From Macrocystis pyrifera (Eukaryota; Sar; Phaeophyceae; Laminariales; Laminariaceae): DNA of 64,000 nt. The notes beneath the pieces were generated by a model, which saw nothing but the letters and a program-made list of their open reading frames with translations, did not search any database and had not been told where the DNA came from. The DNA is taken from NCBI GenBank assembly GCA_031763025.1, contig JASSKH010000010.1, forward strand, positions 4,583,901-4,647,900, given 5' to 3'. The translations under genes and the position numbers were made by a program. Below are positions 40,961 through 52,911 of the stretch, piece after piece (positions within the stretch are counted from its first letter, which is position 1; the number at the start of each line of letters is the position of its first letter).

Positions 40961-41628
40961 TCGGCCGTAAGGCTTCGTTACCCGTTGACATTATTCTCGG
41001 CGTCCCGTGTACGTCTGGTTCTGGAACAAGATTGGAATACTCCCGTCGCACCGTTGAAAACCTGCAACTCGCTTACGAAATTGCTCGTCGCAATTTTCAG
41101 GAACGTACCGATAAGCAGACAGAATCTAACGAGAAATTGTCGTTTCCGCAATATCAGCAGGGAGATCAGGTGTTGGTACACCGCCCCTATACCGTTGCAG
41201 ATGAACCCAACCCCAAACTTATTAGTGTCTGGCGTGGTCCATTTTCTGTTCGTTCCTGACTATCACCCGTAATTTATCGTGTTGCGAGAGATGGCGAACT
41301 TGCGGAAACATCAATTCATTTTGGTAGTATGAAGGCATACCATAATGACGCGTCTAACTCAGTACCGGATTTTACAACACTGGACGAGTTCCTTGTGAGA
41401 ACAACGTTGCCGCCACCTGACTTAGACGGCTCTGTGCTCACCGTGCACATCGGCCCGTATTCTATTTTAGCTATTGAAAGTCATATGCGTGGCCCTGGTA
41501 AAGCCTCGCCGACTAATTTCCAACACCACTTTCTCGTGAAAGATAAACCGTCTAGGTTGGGTATTCGCAGACGTGGCAATATCGTGCCACAAGATGATCA
41601 GAGCGTGTCGTACGAGGATCCCAGCTGA
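40957..41628 (+). pseudogene. Ty3/gypsy integrase C-terminal region
   Basis: The frame 40957-41259 has MFGRKASLPVDIILG, a basic helix and QQGDQVLVHRPYTV...PKLISVWRGPFSV, the GPY/F-type C-terminal domain. A frame change leads to RVARDGELAETSIHFGSMKAYH and on to 41628, ending YEDPS. The post-integrase tail contains DEFLV and a basic segment with no known domain. Confidence 0.8.
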
Positions 41629-42420
41629 AGATCCGCATGCATTTGATCGTCCCAAACGTAAGCGAGACGTTGTCGCTTCGTCACCCTGAAAAAAGCCCCA
41701 GTATCGTTCGTTGTCGACGTGGCTATAGCCCTGGGAGTACTTGTAGTCAGCACCGTCGCACCACATCCCACTACCATTTTAAACATCTGGCCAGATATCG
41801 TTTGTTCCTTATTAGTGGGTCGTTTAACACGTGATTCGCAACCTCACGTGCAGTTGCCTTGTGGTTGCTTGGGAGATATCGTTTTTGGAGTAATGGCCAC
41901 GAACGAAGTCATGGTCAGACAACTTAATGCTGAACCCCAACAGCCAGTGTCCCGGTATATCGTTGAGATATCAGTGTGGATTGTGCCCCACACGAAATGA
42001 TAGCATTTTATTCGTGGTAATTTGCTATAGAGTTTGAGACGTACAAGTGGGAGAAAGCGTCCAATTAGTAGTTTTGCACGGGTATGCATGTACCAAGAGT
42101 ATACACTTGTGCGTTATTATTACGTTATTTGACTACAGTATCCGCGCACAGTGCTCGTATACTTTGAAGTATGCGTGTGTGTGTGGTCATTCAATCAAGT
42201 AATGAATGTTTTCTTAATCGTTTCAGGTGGAAGAGACACAGTGTGCTTTCCATCAGTCTCTTTGTGCGAGACACTAGGGATTCCTGGATACATGGAGATT
42301 GTATTCTCTAGTGTCGGAATCGTTCCGTTGGATTTGGCCGAGGAGAGGCAACCGTGCGCGTGAATTGCGCAATCCAAAGTCATATATCCTCGGGCACATT
42401 ATGAGTCCCCGCTTGTTTTG
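41629..42420 (+). other. Unrecognised frame downstream of gypsy integrase
   Basis: A 93-residue frame (41719-42000) starts with a hydrophobic stretch (MAIALGVLVVSTVA), then a segment with two Cys (LPCGCLGD). It may be a remnant of a third reading frame of the dead element or noise. I cannot name it. The 42000-42420 part holds nothing recognisable. Confidence 0.25.
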
Positions 42421-43160
42421 CTGTTGTTGTTGTTGTTGTTTTCTTCACATTAAACCGTTCTTTCTACACGTCGACATCCAGCACAACCAGTGTCCGTGCA
42501 GATTCTTCAAACCTAGAGAGAGTACAAGTTCTGTAGTCACAAAGCTACGCCACAGAGATACTACGTTGCCACGTATGTAATGCAATGCCATGTCATCATA
42601 CTGCGTACGACAGGCACGACATACACATTCCATGACTTAGAGAAACAAAAACGAAACAAAGAGAAAAAAACAAAAACAAAAACAAAGACAATTCGAAAGA
42701 GAAAAGAAACAAAAAAAAGAAACTAAAATATACCTGGTATATGTATATACTTCAGTATAGCAACAAACCATCGTACCCCCACGTAGGGGACGTGGCAGAC
42801 ACTTGAAAGGAACGAGCTGGAAAAAGAAAAAGAAAAAGAAGAAACCACCACTAGCCGTCAACAGAGTAAGACTAAGAACCAAGTAAAAATAACAGTCAAA
42901 CCAAACAAAGCACAAGGCATGCTCCAGGTAGCGGCAGCAGTTTATGGTACGAGTAGCACAGCCAGGGTCTCCCTGCTGGCCCGCCTGGTACCTTGCTACC
43001 CTGTCTGCCACCATCGTCCAGCGTTCGTCAACTATGCCCGGCCCCTCGGCGTCAGACAGTACGAAACAAGCAGAGCAGGCTCGTCATCCACCCACGCCAC
43101 ACGACTCCTTCAATAAGGCTTATCAATCGGAGAAAGGAAGAGAAATGAAAATCACATAGA
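42421..43160 (-). mobile_element. LINE 3' end copy, 5'-truncated
   Basis: It starts with GTT repeats (42423-42440; CAA tail on the coding strand) and matches the LINE-B 3' region to AAAATCACATAG at 43160. No coding part. The flanks do not show an obvious duplication. Confidence 0.85.
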
Positions 43161-44800
43161 CTGTACCGTGCATGAGGCCATAAAAAACCCGTACAAAGTA
43201 CGTGCGATCGAAGTGCCACGCATAGCTTGCAAATATGATATTCGACGAAATCCATAATCTCACAGGTTTTCATTTTATGAATATACAAGGGGGGCTTCGC
43301 CGCGGCAGGCTGACGCCCGCCTGCGACTCCGCGCATGCCCGTAATGGCTGAAGGCGTACCGGTATGCAACTGGAGGCTATTAGTGCGACAATACTCCCAA
43401 AGGGTACATTAAAAAAATGATTTCGAGTGAAGAGAAAGAAAACGCTGCGGCCACAAGAAAAACATTGTCATCCACAATCCGGCCCAACTACGCATTATTC
43501 GTTCGTACAGCAGCAAGCAGCCCTACAAAGTACTATAGAACTTCTTATAGATATCTCACTCTCAGCGTGCTCGGTTGGTACATCCCTGGCCTCTCAGAGC
43601 TTCCGCTTGGAAGTCGCCTCCTTTTATTACTTGCCGGACCTTTCCAGCGGGTCTTTGTTTTCTTTATTTCTCTTTGCATTTTCAGTCCTTCTTTCTTTTT
43701 TCTTCTCACGTTTCGTGTGCGTGCGTGTACTCTGAGCACGGTTCCGCGGGCGAGCGCGGCACCGTCGCGGATGTCAGCGGGTAGAGGCGGGTAGAGGCGG
43801 GGTTGCAAAGAGCGCGGTCGCCGTTTTCGTGGCTGGGCGTCGCGTGTGCCTCGAGACACGAGGGAATCATGAATGGGCTCTATCTGGGCTCCTGGTGTGG
43901 TTCCGGTTGTACTATGTACGAGTATATAAGGTTCGTTTTGATAGGCAAAATAAAATCGATCGGTGCTTATTTTTGCGACCAATATGAAGTTCACCGGAGA
44001 ACTACGCAGTCTGAGCACCAACATTGTCGAGCTGGCGAACGAGGTCCACGGTGAGCTCCGGGCTTAACGCGAGGCGGGCGACGGGGCTCACTGAGGAAGA
44101 GAGGGAGGAAAGCTTTACCCGGACTGAATCGGTGGCGAGATGGTCGCGAGAGGGGCGGGCGGCGTACGAGGCTGAGAGAAAAGCTCTGCAGTTCGATTTT
44201 TTTCTTTTTCTTTTTGACCAGGTGTAAGGTGTTCCAATCAAGCAGGAAATCATTGCACGAGAGAGGACGGGCATTTTTTTTCTTTTTTTCTTTTCAGTTT
44301 CATTTGTATTGTTTTTGCGGTGCTGCTTTGCCGTGCTGTGCTTTATCTTTCGTACATACGAGTACAGACATAAGAGCATATCGAAAGAATAAAATATGTG
44401 CCCTGCCTGAGGTATGTACGTACGTACTCCATGTAAGCGAGCGTAGCGGAAAACCGCCTGCAACGCGAAGCGTATGTGGCGTCCGAGCTGTTTTCTCCTG
44501 AAGCATGGTGGTGGGACTCTTGGCATTATCAAATCGCCAGTTTGCAACTACAATCAATCATGAAAAAAACTATGTTCAATCATGGACCTCTGTCCGCTTC
44601 GCATAATTTGATGTACCTTTCGTTCCTGAGCGAGTGTAGCTGACGGCGTAGCCCACGGAGCGAAGCGCCTTGTAATACGTACGAGATGCTCAGCGTCCGT
44701 ACTGTATACTTCCTATGCAGATGGACACAAAACAAGTAGGTGAGCAGCAGTCGGTCTATTAATAGTTAATCGACAGTACGAAGCACTGGCGGTTGCGTTG
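43161..44800. other. No gene recognised
   Basis: Two plus frames (43417-43794, 43427-43735) and a minus frame (44002-44547) overlap without domain matches. T-rich and GC-rich patches alternate. The repeated GAGCG(T/A)AGC(G/T) theme at 44435-44665 is weak. Confidence 0.4.
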
Positions 44801-45395
44801 GTGCAGCAAGTTCAGCAGCAGCATAATAGCGTACAGATGAATATCATACGAAAACTACGCTGGCACGAGGCCTCCACCGAAACCCCCAAAAAATGTCAAT
44901 TGCGAGACGGTACTCGTACAGCTTCCGAAGCAGATGGGTCCGTCTTTTCAGCTTTAAGATGCGGAGACACATCACCGAAGGGGGTTGACTTGCATAATAT
45001 AGCCATGCTCACCCGCGGGTCAGCAGCAAAAAAATACGTATCTCAGACATAGCAGCAGCACCAGAGCAGCAGCGGCCGAACAGCGGCGGCAGCAGCAGCA
45101 GCAGCACATCACACCCGAGGCTGCACTTGGCACAACAGTCGGGGCAGGGGAACCCGGTGCCGCACGAGGAGGAAAGGCATAATACTAATAATATATCTCA
45201 GGCCGACCTTGAGGGGGGCTGCGTGAGCAGCTGAGGCAGCAACAGCAGAACAACACAGCAGCTGCACGTGTTACAGCAGCAGCAGTAGCACATCACGCAC
45301 ACCCGAGGCTGCCCTCGGCACAACAGTCGAGGCAGGGAGGCACGTTGGGTCACGACAGGGAAAGTTTTAGCGTCCCCGATGGAGTTACCTTTTTG
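44800..45395. repeat. CAG-rich tract with repeated GCACATCACAC blocks
   Basis: AGCAGCAGCAGC runs are followed by CACATCAC(GC)ACACCCGAGGCTGC and GGCACAACAGTCG(G/A)GGCAGG at 45093-45150 and 45275-45335. A third partial copy lies at 46105-46145. No frame is kept between copies. Confidence 0.65.
44838..44937 (+). repeat. Dispersed ~95-bp repeat, copy 1
   Basis: ATCATACGAAAACTACGCTG ... GAGACGGTACTCG ... CAGCTTCCGAAGCAGATG corresponds to 47706-47805 with about ten substitutions, same strand. Confidence 0.8.
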
Positions 45396-45399
45396 TTTC

Positions 45400-45730
45400 T
45401 TTTTTTTTTAATCATCACTTTCACTTCCGAGCTTAACTCGTATGAGATTTCACCCTCAGCGATCTTCTTCTGGACAAGGCGTGGTCACAGGTGTCGTCTC
45501 TTCTCTCCCCCCGGTACGTGCCTTCATTTTTTGTCGCGCATAGGGTTCAGCATTCCCACTGCTCATCGATTTTCATCGAGTGTATAGCTAACTCACGCTT
45601 TCGCGCTTTCCGCTAATAATCATTTTTTATGCAAGAAAAAGTTCTTACGAGTATGCACTCGGTGAGACTTGAACCCATGAAATCGATCTTAGCAGGCACG
45701 CGGACCACTAAGCCATCGGGGACGCCAGCT
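45400..45730 (-). mobile_element. tRNA-derived SINE, copy 3 (complete)
   Basis: On the minus strand it opens CTGGCGTCCCCGATGGCTTAG (A box TGGCTTAGTGG) and has an anticodon-arm-like CCTGCTAAG, which resembles a tRNA-Ser(GCT) loop. The B box is GGGTTCAAGTCTC inside a pairable T arm (TGGG/CTCA). The body matches copies 1 and 2 and ends GTGATGATT plus an A-run. It is the best full-length copy here. Confidence 0.88.
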
Positions 45731-45772
45731 ACTTTGTAGTGGGTAAATCTCGTCCCCACTAAAGTCAAGTTG

Positions 45773-45877
45773 TAGATTCAAGTCTCACCGAGTGCGTGCT
45801 CGTGGTCGTAGGGACTTTTTCTTGCGTAAACACTGACGAGCGGGAAGCGTGAGAGCGTGACGGAGTCTGACTGCCGG
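45773..45877 (+). mobile_element. tRNA-derived SINE, partial copy 4
   Basis: It begins at the B box (GATTCAAGTCTCACCGAGTGC) and keeps GGGACTTTTTCTTGCGTAAA and GGGAAGCGTGAGAGCGTGA, then stops matching. It lies head-to-head with copy 3, about 45 bases away. Confidence 0.75.
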
Positions 45878-46459
45878 CTGGCCGGGTGTGCTGTTGGTGG
45901 TTTACTACAGAAACATTTCGAATAGGTCAGCTGTGCGTTAGACCAGTTGAGTGGCCGATAGTTGACGTATCACAGCCTCGTTGTCGGAAATTTAGGTTGA
46001 CGGCCTACCGTTGCCCTGTCAAGCTTGCCTTTAGGCCCGTCAAACCCTCGTCTGATACTCGCATGTATCTCATGCCGACCTACTCCGCCAGAGGGACTGC
46101 GTGAGCAGCAGCAGCAGTAGCACATCATGCGCGCCCGAGGCCTGCTGCTGCTACTGCCGCTGCACGTTTGTCTTTTTTCTCGTGTATACGCTCGCGCAGG
46201 GCCCTAACGGGGTGCGAAAAATATTTCAAAGGGTTTGCACGGGACGACACGGATTTCACGGGATTCCCCCAAATTTCACGGGACCAGTTTGCACGGGATC
46301 GGGATTTGAAACGAAAACACGGGACGGGATCGGGATCGCGAACTTTTCCTCGGGATCAGCTTTTTACGGAAGAAGTTCGGAGGGAAGCCCTGCAAATTCC
46401 AACTCCTAATTCGCAGTGGTTCACGAGATACAACGTGCCCGAGGTTTAGGGCCACTCCT
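45878..46459. other. No gene; CACGGGA-type simple repeats
   Basis: CACGGGA(C/T) and GGGATCGGGAT motifs recur irregularly at 46235-46355. No supported frame. Confidence 0.5.
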
Positions 46460-46461
46460 AA

Positions 46462-46606
46462 CGAACAAAAAAAAACACGATTCGTGAGATTTTTGTTTTT
46501 GAATCGTGATTTTTTCGTCGTGAATCACGAAAAAAAAAAATCACGATTCATGCGGCCAATTTTTTAGCTTTTTCTTAAAAAAACAAAATCACGATTCGTA
46601 ACATTT
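46462..46606. repeat. Clustered inverted repeats of AATCACGATTC
   Basis: AATCACGATTC, its complement GAATCGTGATT and shortened forms occur at least five times in both orientations, separated by A/T runs. Confidence 0.8.
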
Positions 46607-48500
46607 CTCGTGTCTCAAAATACGCCTGATCAAGGCACTACGCAACCCACGCGCACCAAAGGTATCCGAAGATCGGTATAGGGGCATGGCAGACTTTGCT
46701 TCGTACGCCGCCGCTTGTGGACAAAGGGCGGCAACCCCAAGACACCGCTGGGCGCGGTCTAACGAGGAGGCTGTGGCCTCGAAATTTCGAGGAAGAGCCA
46801 CAGCTGGAAGACAAACGCGAAAATGAGTTGAGGATGTCACAGACCACGCCGGGCAGACGCTCTCGCGAACGGGACTTGGCCGACGGTCGGTGAAATTGGA
46901 ATCTCGCAGGCTGGGTCGGGCTTCGGCCCGTGATTCGAATATATCACGGGCTGGGCCAGGCGCGGACGGCTCAGCCAGGCCTGGCCGTGCCCCACTCGCG
47001 AGAGTTGGCTTCACCCCCGAAAATCTTTCGGTTTAAGATATATGAATTTTAACTATTAATATTAATATTTGGAAGTATCACGAAACGTGACGTTTTTCGG
47101 CTTTTTTCGTTAGAACGGAAATGTCACGGATCCTGATTTTTTTTTCGGTTCATTAGGAACGGCCCTTAGGCCATCTCATATGGGAGGGTTTTGAAAACCG
47201 AAAAACTTGCCCGGAACTGTGTTTTATACGTTCCTTCTTTCACGCATTTTAGACCCGGAGTCCGACCGAATCAGGCTCGCTCTTCTCGGAATACGTGCAA
47301 TCTTTTGGGGAGAGGTGTCTAGACCCGTTTTTCTTTTCTCCAGGGTTGTCGTTGGAAGTTTTTACGGTGTTGTCATTTTCAGACAAAAAATCATCAAGGC
47401 ATTTTCAGATATATATCGATGTTTCAGCCGAACAAATGGCCTCGATATCAGATAAAGTGTCCGTAACTGAGTAGAGGAAACTGGAGTGTTTGAAAAAAAT
47501 CAAACTGATATCCTGAACTCGCGAAATGGCTGGTGAGACTCCAAGAAAAGCGTGCCCGATTCGCCCGTTTCCCTGGTCAAACACGCCTGCGAAGGTGCTG
47601 GAACCTCGATTTCCAGAAACCAAAACCGGTTTGCCATAACAAAGAGATGGCCTTATTCATTTTTTGGCTGAGTCAGCTCGTACGTACGAACGCATAGCGT
47701 ACAGGTACGTATCATACGACAACTACGCTGGCACGAGACCTCCGCTGAAACACCAAAAAAATGTCAATCGCGAGACGGTACTCGCACAGCTTCCAAAGCA
47801 GATGTACCTCGAGTGCTTCGATGCAAACGCGGCAGCGGCGTTTATGCCCAGTTTTGGCCCGTTTTGGCTGCGGTTTGGAGTCAGGGTCAGGGGCAGGGTT
47901 AGGGTTAGGGGTTGAGTTGGGTCTTCGCCCGTCCGCACCTTGATCCCAACAGGAAGCGAAACACCTGTACAGCCTACCAACCCAAAGATCAGGGCTCACA
48001 GATTGTAAGAGACCTCCTCTGCTTCGTACGAATCAGTTGTTGTATGTCTGATAGGAAACGTTTTTTTTTTCAGGTTTTGCGGTTCCTGCGTACCAGTGAG
48101 CCATCCCACAGTAGGGATGCACCCGACGTTCCTGAGTCTCTCACATTAGGAACTCAATATCTCACCCGATACAATACTTGGAAAAAATTCGTTCCGGCCA
48201 TCCGACCGGCACTTGTATGCGCTAGTCCTAAAACGAATACACGAGTATTTTTTTTCTTTTTAACTGGTAGTTCCTCACTTAAGGAACTCAATTGGTCAGA
48301 AACCTTTCGCCCAAAAAGTGCAACCCCTACCGTGGGGGGTGACTCCAGTACTCAAATGTTGTACATCGCTATCGCTACCCTTGCACGCATTCGAGCTTTC
48401 AGCATATACCCCCAGACACGCAATCAAGTATTATACCTCATACACACTCAAACAGATGATCGATAAACTCAACCTCCCCGCTTTGTTTTGTGCACTATGA
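46607..48500. other. No gene recognised; TTAGGG-like tract and dispersed repeat
   Basis: The frame 46589-47014 (minus) has biased composition and no domain. A short GGGTTAGGGTTAGGGG tract lies at 47897-47912 within GGGTCAGGGGCAGGG-type sequence. The second copy of the 95-bp repeat is at 47706-47805. GGAACTCAAT follows TTAGGAACTC/TTAAGGAACTC near 48147 and 48279. Confidence 0.5.
47706..47805 (+). repeat. Dispersed ~95-bp repeat, copy 2
   Basis: Same sense as 44838-44937. Similarity ends at GAAGCAGATG/AAAGCAGATG. Confidence 0.8.
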
Positions 48501-48504
48501 GGTA

Positions 48505-49014
48505 CATTTTTTGTTGTTTTCCTTTTTCTCTTTCGATTTGTTCGTTCTTTGTTCGTCTGTTTATTCTCCTGTTTTATTCTCTCTTTCATAGAATAATGTG
48601 TATGTCGTACCTGTCGTACCCAGTATAATGACATTGGCATATGGTACTTGATAATTGCATTGGCTACCTTGCTTTTTACTGCATAACAAAGCAGTATCTC
48701 TCTGCCTATGTGTGTTCTTCACATTAAACCATTGTTTCTACCCGTCCACATCCAGCACAATCAATGTCCGTGCCGATGCTTCAATCCTAGAGAGACACAA
48801 GTTATGTGGTCACAAAACCACGCCACAGAGATACTACGTTGTCACGTATGCAGTAAGCACAGAGTAGACAATAGAATACCATATCATCATGCTGGATATG
48901 ACAGGCAGGCACAGCATACACATTCTATAAAATAGGGAAACGAAAGAAAACAGAGAAGCATTAAAACGAAGATAAATCAAAAGAGAAGAGGAAAAACGAA
49001 AAAAGGAAAAAAAA
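48505..49014. mobile_element. LINE 3' fragments in opposite orientations
   Basis: 48505-48706 reads in plus orientation (ATGTGTATGTCGTACCTGTC, GCAGTATCTCTCTG). From 48707 (GTGTGTTCTTCACATTAAACC) the sequence reads in minus orientation to about 49010. The layout equals the LINE-in-LINE case at 10.6-12.3 kb, but the far flank has been replaced by TIR element copy 3. Confidence 0.7.
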
Positions 49015-49888
49015 GGACAAATGCCAAAATCAGGTATACCTGATCCGTTTGAGCCAAAATCAGGTACATACTAAAACCAAGTAAAAAAAGCGCGCCACGA
49101 GCGGTGTGATGTCCATGATAATCCGGTAAAAAAAGAATGCGCATAAAGCATTAAGCGTGCCACATGGCCTCCAAAATCTGAATTGTTTTGTTTTCTTCAG
49201 GGTGTAGGTACCACGGGCTCCACTTGGACCTGCAAAGATTCACTAATAATATGCTTCGTTTGTTTCGCCACGGCGGGAGCGCCAAGAGTATTTACTCTGC
49301 TGGCGCCCCCCCCCGTTGACAGCTTTAAAGCTTCCAGACCGTCCTCGCGGAACCGCCTGCTCGGCACGAAATTATCTTGCCGTACCAAACCTGAGACCAC
49401 CTCGACGCGAGGTGGTGCAGACGAAACGCCGAATGTCCATGGTGCTGTAAAGACTGCTGTGAACATAGAAAACAACAGAGTACACACAACTGAACAACTA
49501 ACTGAAGCACATCGCACACCCCAAAGAGAAAAAGTGAAACCAGCGTACGCATGTATGCATGTATATACGTGCTTTTACGTACGACGTACGAGTACAGAGT
49601 TTATACGTCAATACAGAAGAATTTCAGCCGAGGGAGGGCAGACGCACACGGAGAGAAAACACAGTGTACGTATGGCCTCTCTGATTGGTTCAAAGTTGTC
49701 CAAAATCAGTTGAAAGCTAAACAGTAGAAAAAATCAGGTGTACCTTGGCCTTTTCGAGCCAAAATCAGTTACGATGTCAGCTTGGCCAATAGCAGGACTC
49801 CTGGTGTGTGTTTTGTACTTGATTTCAGTATGTAACTGTTTTTGGCACAAAAGTGGCCAGGTATACCTGATTTTGGCAAAAAAAAACC
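49015..49888. mobile_element. TIR element, copy 3 (complete, ~874 bp)
   Basis: GGACAAATGCC to GGCAAAAAAAAACC, inverted ends GCCAAAATCAGGTATACCTG. It aligns end to end with copy 1. Its site CTTTTACGTACGACGTACGAG and its AACATAG and GCATTAAGCG sites are the undisturbed versions of the three insertion sites in copy 2. Flanks are A-runs, so a target duplication cannot be judged. Confidence 0.85.
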
Positions 49889-49904
49889 AAAAAAACATAA
49901 GAAA

Positions 49905-50410
49905 AAACTGTCCGTGGCGTAGTTTTGTGACCACAGAACTTTATTTGTTCAAGATTGAAGAATCAGCATATGTTTTGTATGGTTGCTTCTTTTGTATGTC
50001 GTGCCTGTCGTATCCAGTATCTTGTGGCATCGAATTGTGTGTGTGTTTTTCTCCAGATTCAACCATTCGTTCTACCCGTCGACATCCATCAGGACCCCCG
50101 TTTCGGCATTCATATTTCGTTCTGGCTAATCCAGCTCGTATCGTTCTGGGATTGAAGAATCAGCACGGACACTGGCTGTGCTGGATGTAGACGGGTAGAA
50201 CGAACGGTTCACGTGCGGAACACACACGCACACTGGTTGTGCTGCTCATTATCGGGGTGTGTGTGTGTTCTTCACAGCAGTAAACCGTTCTTTCCACCCG
50301 TCGACATCCGGCACAGCCAGTGTCTGTGCCGCTTCTTCAATCCTACTGAATATGAAGATACAAGTTCGATGGTCACAAAACTACGGCACAGATTATACTT
50401 TTTTTTTCTT
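49905..50410. mobile_element. Several short LINE 3' end fragments
   Basis: Plus-oriented pieces: 49910-49970 (GCGTAGTTTTGTGACCACAG) and 50140-50230 (GGACACTGGCTGTGCTGGATG...CACACACGCAC). Minus-oriented pieces: 50040-50100 and 50262-50395 (GTGTGTGTGTTCTTCACAG, CACCCGTCGACATCCGGC). Orientation changes every 60-130 bases. Confidence 0.65.
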
Positions 50411-50412
50411 TA

Positions 50413-50580
50413 TTTTTTTCATGATCACTTTTACCCTCCAGCCTAACTCGTAGAAGGTTTTACCCTCGGCAATCTTCTGGACAAGCCGTGGTCACAGGTG
50501 TCGTCCCTTCTCCCGCCCGGTACGTGCCTTCATTTTTTGTCGCGCATGGGGTTCAGCATTCCCACTGGTCGTCGATTGTC
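50413..50580 (-). mobile_element. tRNA-derived SINE, 3' half only, copy 5
   Basis: It matches the 3' body (CTTCTGGACAAGCCGTGGTC, TCGCGCATGGGGTTCAGC) in minus orientation with an A-rich tail at 50395-50420. The tRNA head is missing. Confidence 0.75.
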
Positions 50581-50584
50581 AGTG

Positions 50585-50760
50585 CTATGCAGTAAAAAGC
50601 AGAATTGACCATCCAATGCCATGTCCTCATTCTGGATGCGACATGCACGACACGCGCATTCTATCAAAGAGAAAAAATGAAACAAGAACAAAAACAAGAA
50701 ACAAGGAAAACAACTAGAACGAGAAAAAGGAAAAGAACAGAACAGAACAAATTGTCGTGC
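50585..50760 (-). mobile_element. LINE 3' region fragment
   Basis: CCATCCAATGCCATGTCC, GACATGCACGACACGCGCATTC and the A-rich GAAACAAGAACAAAAACAAG match the LINE 3' region in minus sense. No tail and no coding part. Confidence 0.65.
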
Positions 50761-52059
50761 CTCCCCAACACTTGCGCCGAGTGCAGGCGATCCCCCCGCG
50801 TGCCCCACAATCGAAAGTGCGAGAAAATGCCCTCGGCCGGAGAAGAGAAACGTATTCCGGAAAAAAAATGTATTGCATACATGGACATATACAGACACGC
50901 GCCCATACGCCTTCTTTACCTGTATACTCTGAACCGTTCATCGTATATCTTGAACAGACCAATAATTAATCCATACGTTGTACCAGGTATCATTTTCTGG
51001 GTCTGCTACGAGTGATTCATTATGTATGTATTTGAGATACATTACTGTTGGCGAAATAAATATGTTGCGTGAAATAACATTTCGGGTCAGTTTTGACGAT
51101 GAGATGCGCTGCCTCTGCGTTTGGAACAGGTATCACGAGATCTCGACTCAGGTGCTAGATCGTCGGAGAGAGGCTAGAGCTTCCCTCGTGGGGCTAAAAT
51201 ACCAGCGGGTGTTTCGACGTTCGATGTGAGTGTCCCCCCATGTCACATTCTTGGGTATCTACCTCTGCACAGCAGGAGTACAATCTAGAGGTACTTACAT
51301 CGTCGACTAGTCTAACCCGGCCACATTTACCTAATACTAAAGCTGCAACCCGCTGGGTGCCCGCCATTAACAAGTCACATTTGAATTCGGACTCATTACC
51401 CGAACCGGGTAACAAGTACCCGGAGGGTATTGCGGCTACTCGTGGGTCCTCGAGGCGCGTTTCAAATAGCTTACCAATTACCCGGGTGTTGTTCACGGGT
51501 ACCCGGAAGACTATAGAGGCGATTGCACCCCGTAAGTGGCAAAGATTTCACTTGGCAACTGACGCAAAGAATTAAAAAATAGTGTGGGCGTCGGTTCGAT
51601 GAGCAGTACTACTGTTTGTAGATATTTGGTGGCAGGTAGTCCATAGAATCACAGAAGCAGAACAACAGCCCCCTGTTCAAACGCGGGTACTAAACACCAG
51701 GAATTTACGTTGCACGGAGTCCATGATAAACTAAAAAATACCGCCAAACCAATGTGTGCGCGTGTACTTGCTTATGTTCCATGAGCACGATGGTCAAGTC
51801 TCAGGTATACGAGATACAGTGTACTACTCGTAATGAACATGTTATAGGAATGATGTTATTCCAACGCATCACATCAACTGCCGCAATGGGTAAAGTCGTC
51901 AGAGGTACCCGAAGTTTGTAGACTGTCGTGACAATCACAACTATGATATAAAGCAACAAAATCATTGAAGCAATATGTAAATATCACTGTACGAGCACCT
52001 GATGCCAACATTTAATTTTGTGCACGACTTCACGACTGCTGTTATGACTGGTTATGCAT
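50761..52059. other. No gene recognised; ACCCG/CGGGT-rich frame
   Basis: A 111-residue plus frame (51240-51575) crosses repeated ACCCGGGT/CGGGTACCCGG motifs (51395-51510). It matches nothing I know. Confidence 0.4.
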
Positions 52060-52805
52060 TTATGGCAATGATGTATTGTTATCTCTGACCCGGGGAGGGA
52101 ACGTCACTGGCTGAACAGATAATCCCGCGGCCTGGGGCACAGATATCTGAACCTTGCCAGTACCTCTACTTCTCGAGTTTCCCTTCGCGAACGGATGGCC
52201 GGAGCCTTAATATATCCTGCCGTGGATATGGTCGAGGCGCCCAATGGTGTCTACCATTGACCTACTCCTCGAGAGATCCAATCCATCCGACCACAAACAA
52301 TATCAAATGAGGACGGCACGATATACATGCTAGACGCCGTACGCAGTAGTTATGTCCCCTCTACCTTCGAAAAAGGGATACGGTGGGTGGAAAAAACAGC
52401 AACAGCGCTATCTACGAGCCTGACGGGCTTGTGCTCGGCAGTCTGCTACTCCTCTGCCACGTGCGCCCGTCTCGCTGCACAACACATTGGTTTTCTCTCC
52501 AAGGAAACTGCTACGAGGGGCTAGATAACGACGTTGATAACTTAACAAAGCCATTATTTCTCTATCAAAACAGTACAATGATATATTGTGTCCTCATATA
52601 TGTCAATATTTATTATGCATTCTTGACCCGGGAATGAAACTTACGGGCAGAACAAGTCATCCGCCCTGTCACGTTCGCATCTGGATATTTCCAGTTCATT
52701 TACTTGTCGAGTTTCGTAACCAGATGGCCGGAGCCCAAAACATGTCCAGCCCCAGATGTGGCCGAGACTCCCAATGATGCCTACCATTGACCTAACCCTT
52801 TTGCG
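52060..52805. repeat. Two ~205-bp direct repeats 540 bp apart
   Basis: 52070-52275 and 52605-52805 share GCA-TT-TGACCCGGG, TCGAGTTTC, CCAGATGGCCGGAGCC-like and CCAATG(G/A)TG(T/C)CTACCATTGACC blocks. They are clearly related but well diverged. They lie on the 3' side of the DIRS-like recombinase, so they may be terminal repeats of that element. Confidence 0.6.
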
Positions 52806-52911
52806 AGGCTACTTGCAGGCTGCTATGTTTGACTCCACACCGTACCTTGTCCACGCTGTCTTGGGACTGCCTTGCCTTCCTCTGCTAGTTTATTCGAAAC
52901 CCTACGTGAAT

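Larger units (their letters stand above)
38690..41628 (+). mobile_element. Decayed Ty3/gypsy pol (RT, RNase H, integrase)
   Basis: Domains appear in the standard order but scattered over all three frames. RT palm remnants lie at 38700-38960. YLGHV and FLRRFVVK/FAEVTAPLAELAG (RT end) lie at ~39125-39325. RNase H, the H2C2 finger, integrase core and integrase C-terminus follow. Dozens of stops and shifts show a long-dead copy. No LTRs were recognised. Confidence 0.85.

Noticed and set aside
43417..43794. Plus-strand frame with a hydrophobic stretch
   Set aside because: The stretch reflects T-rich sequence; overlapping frames are equally long and none has a domain.
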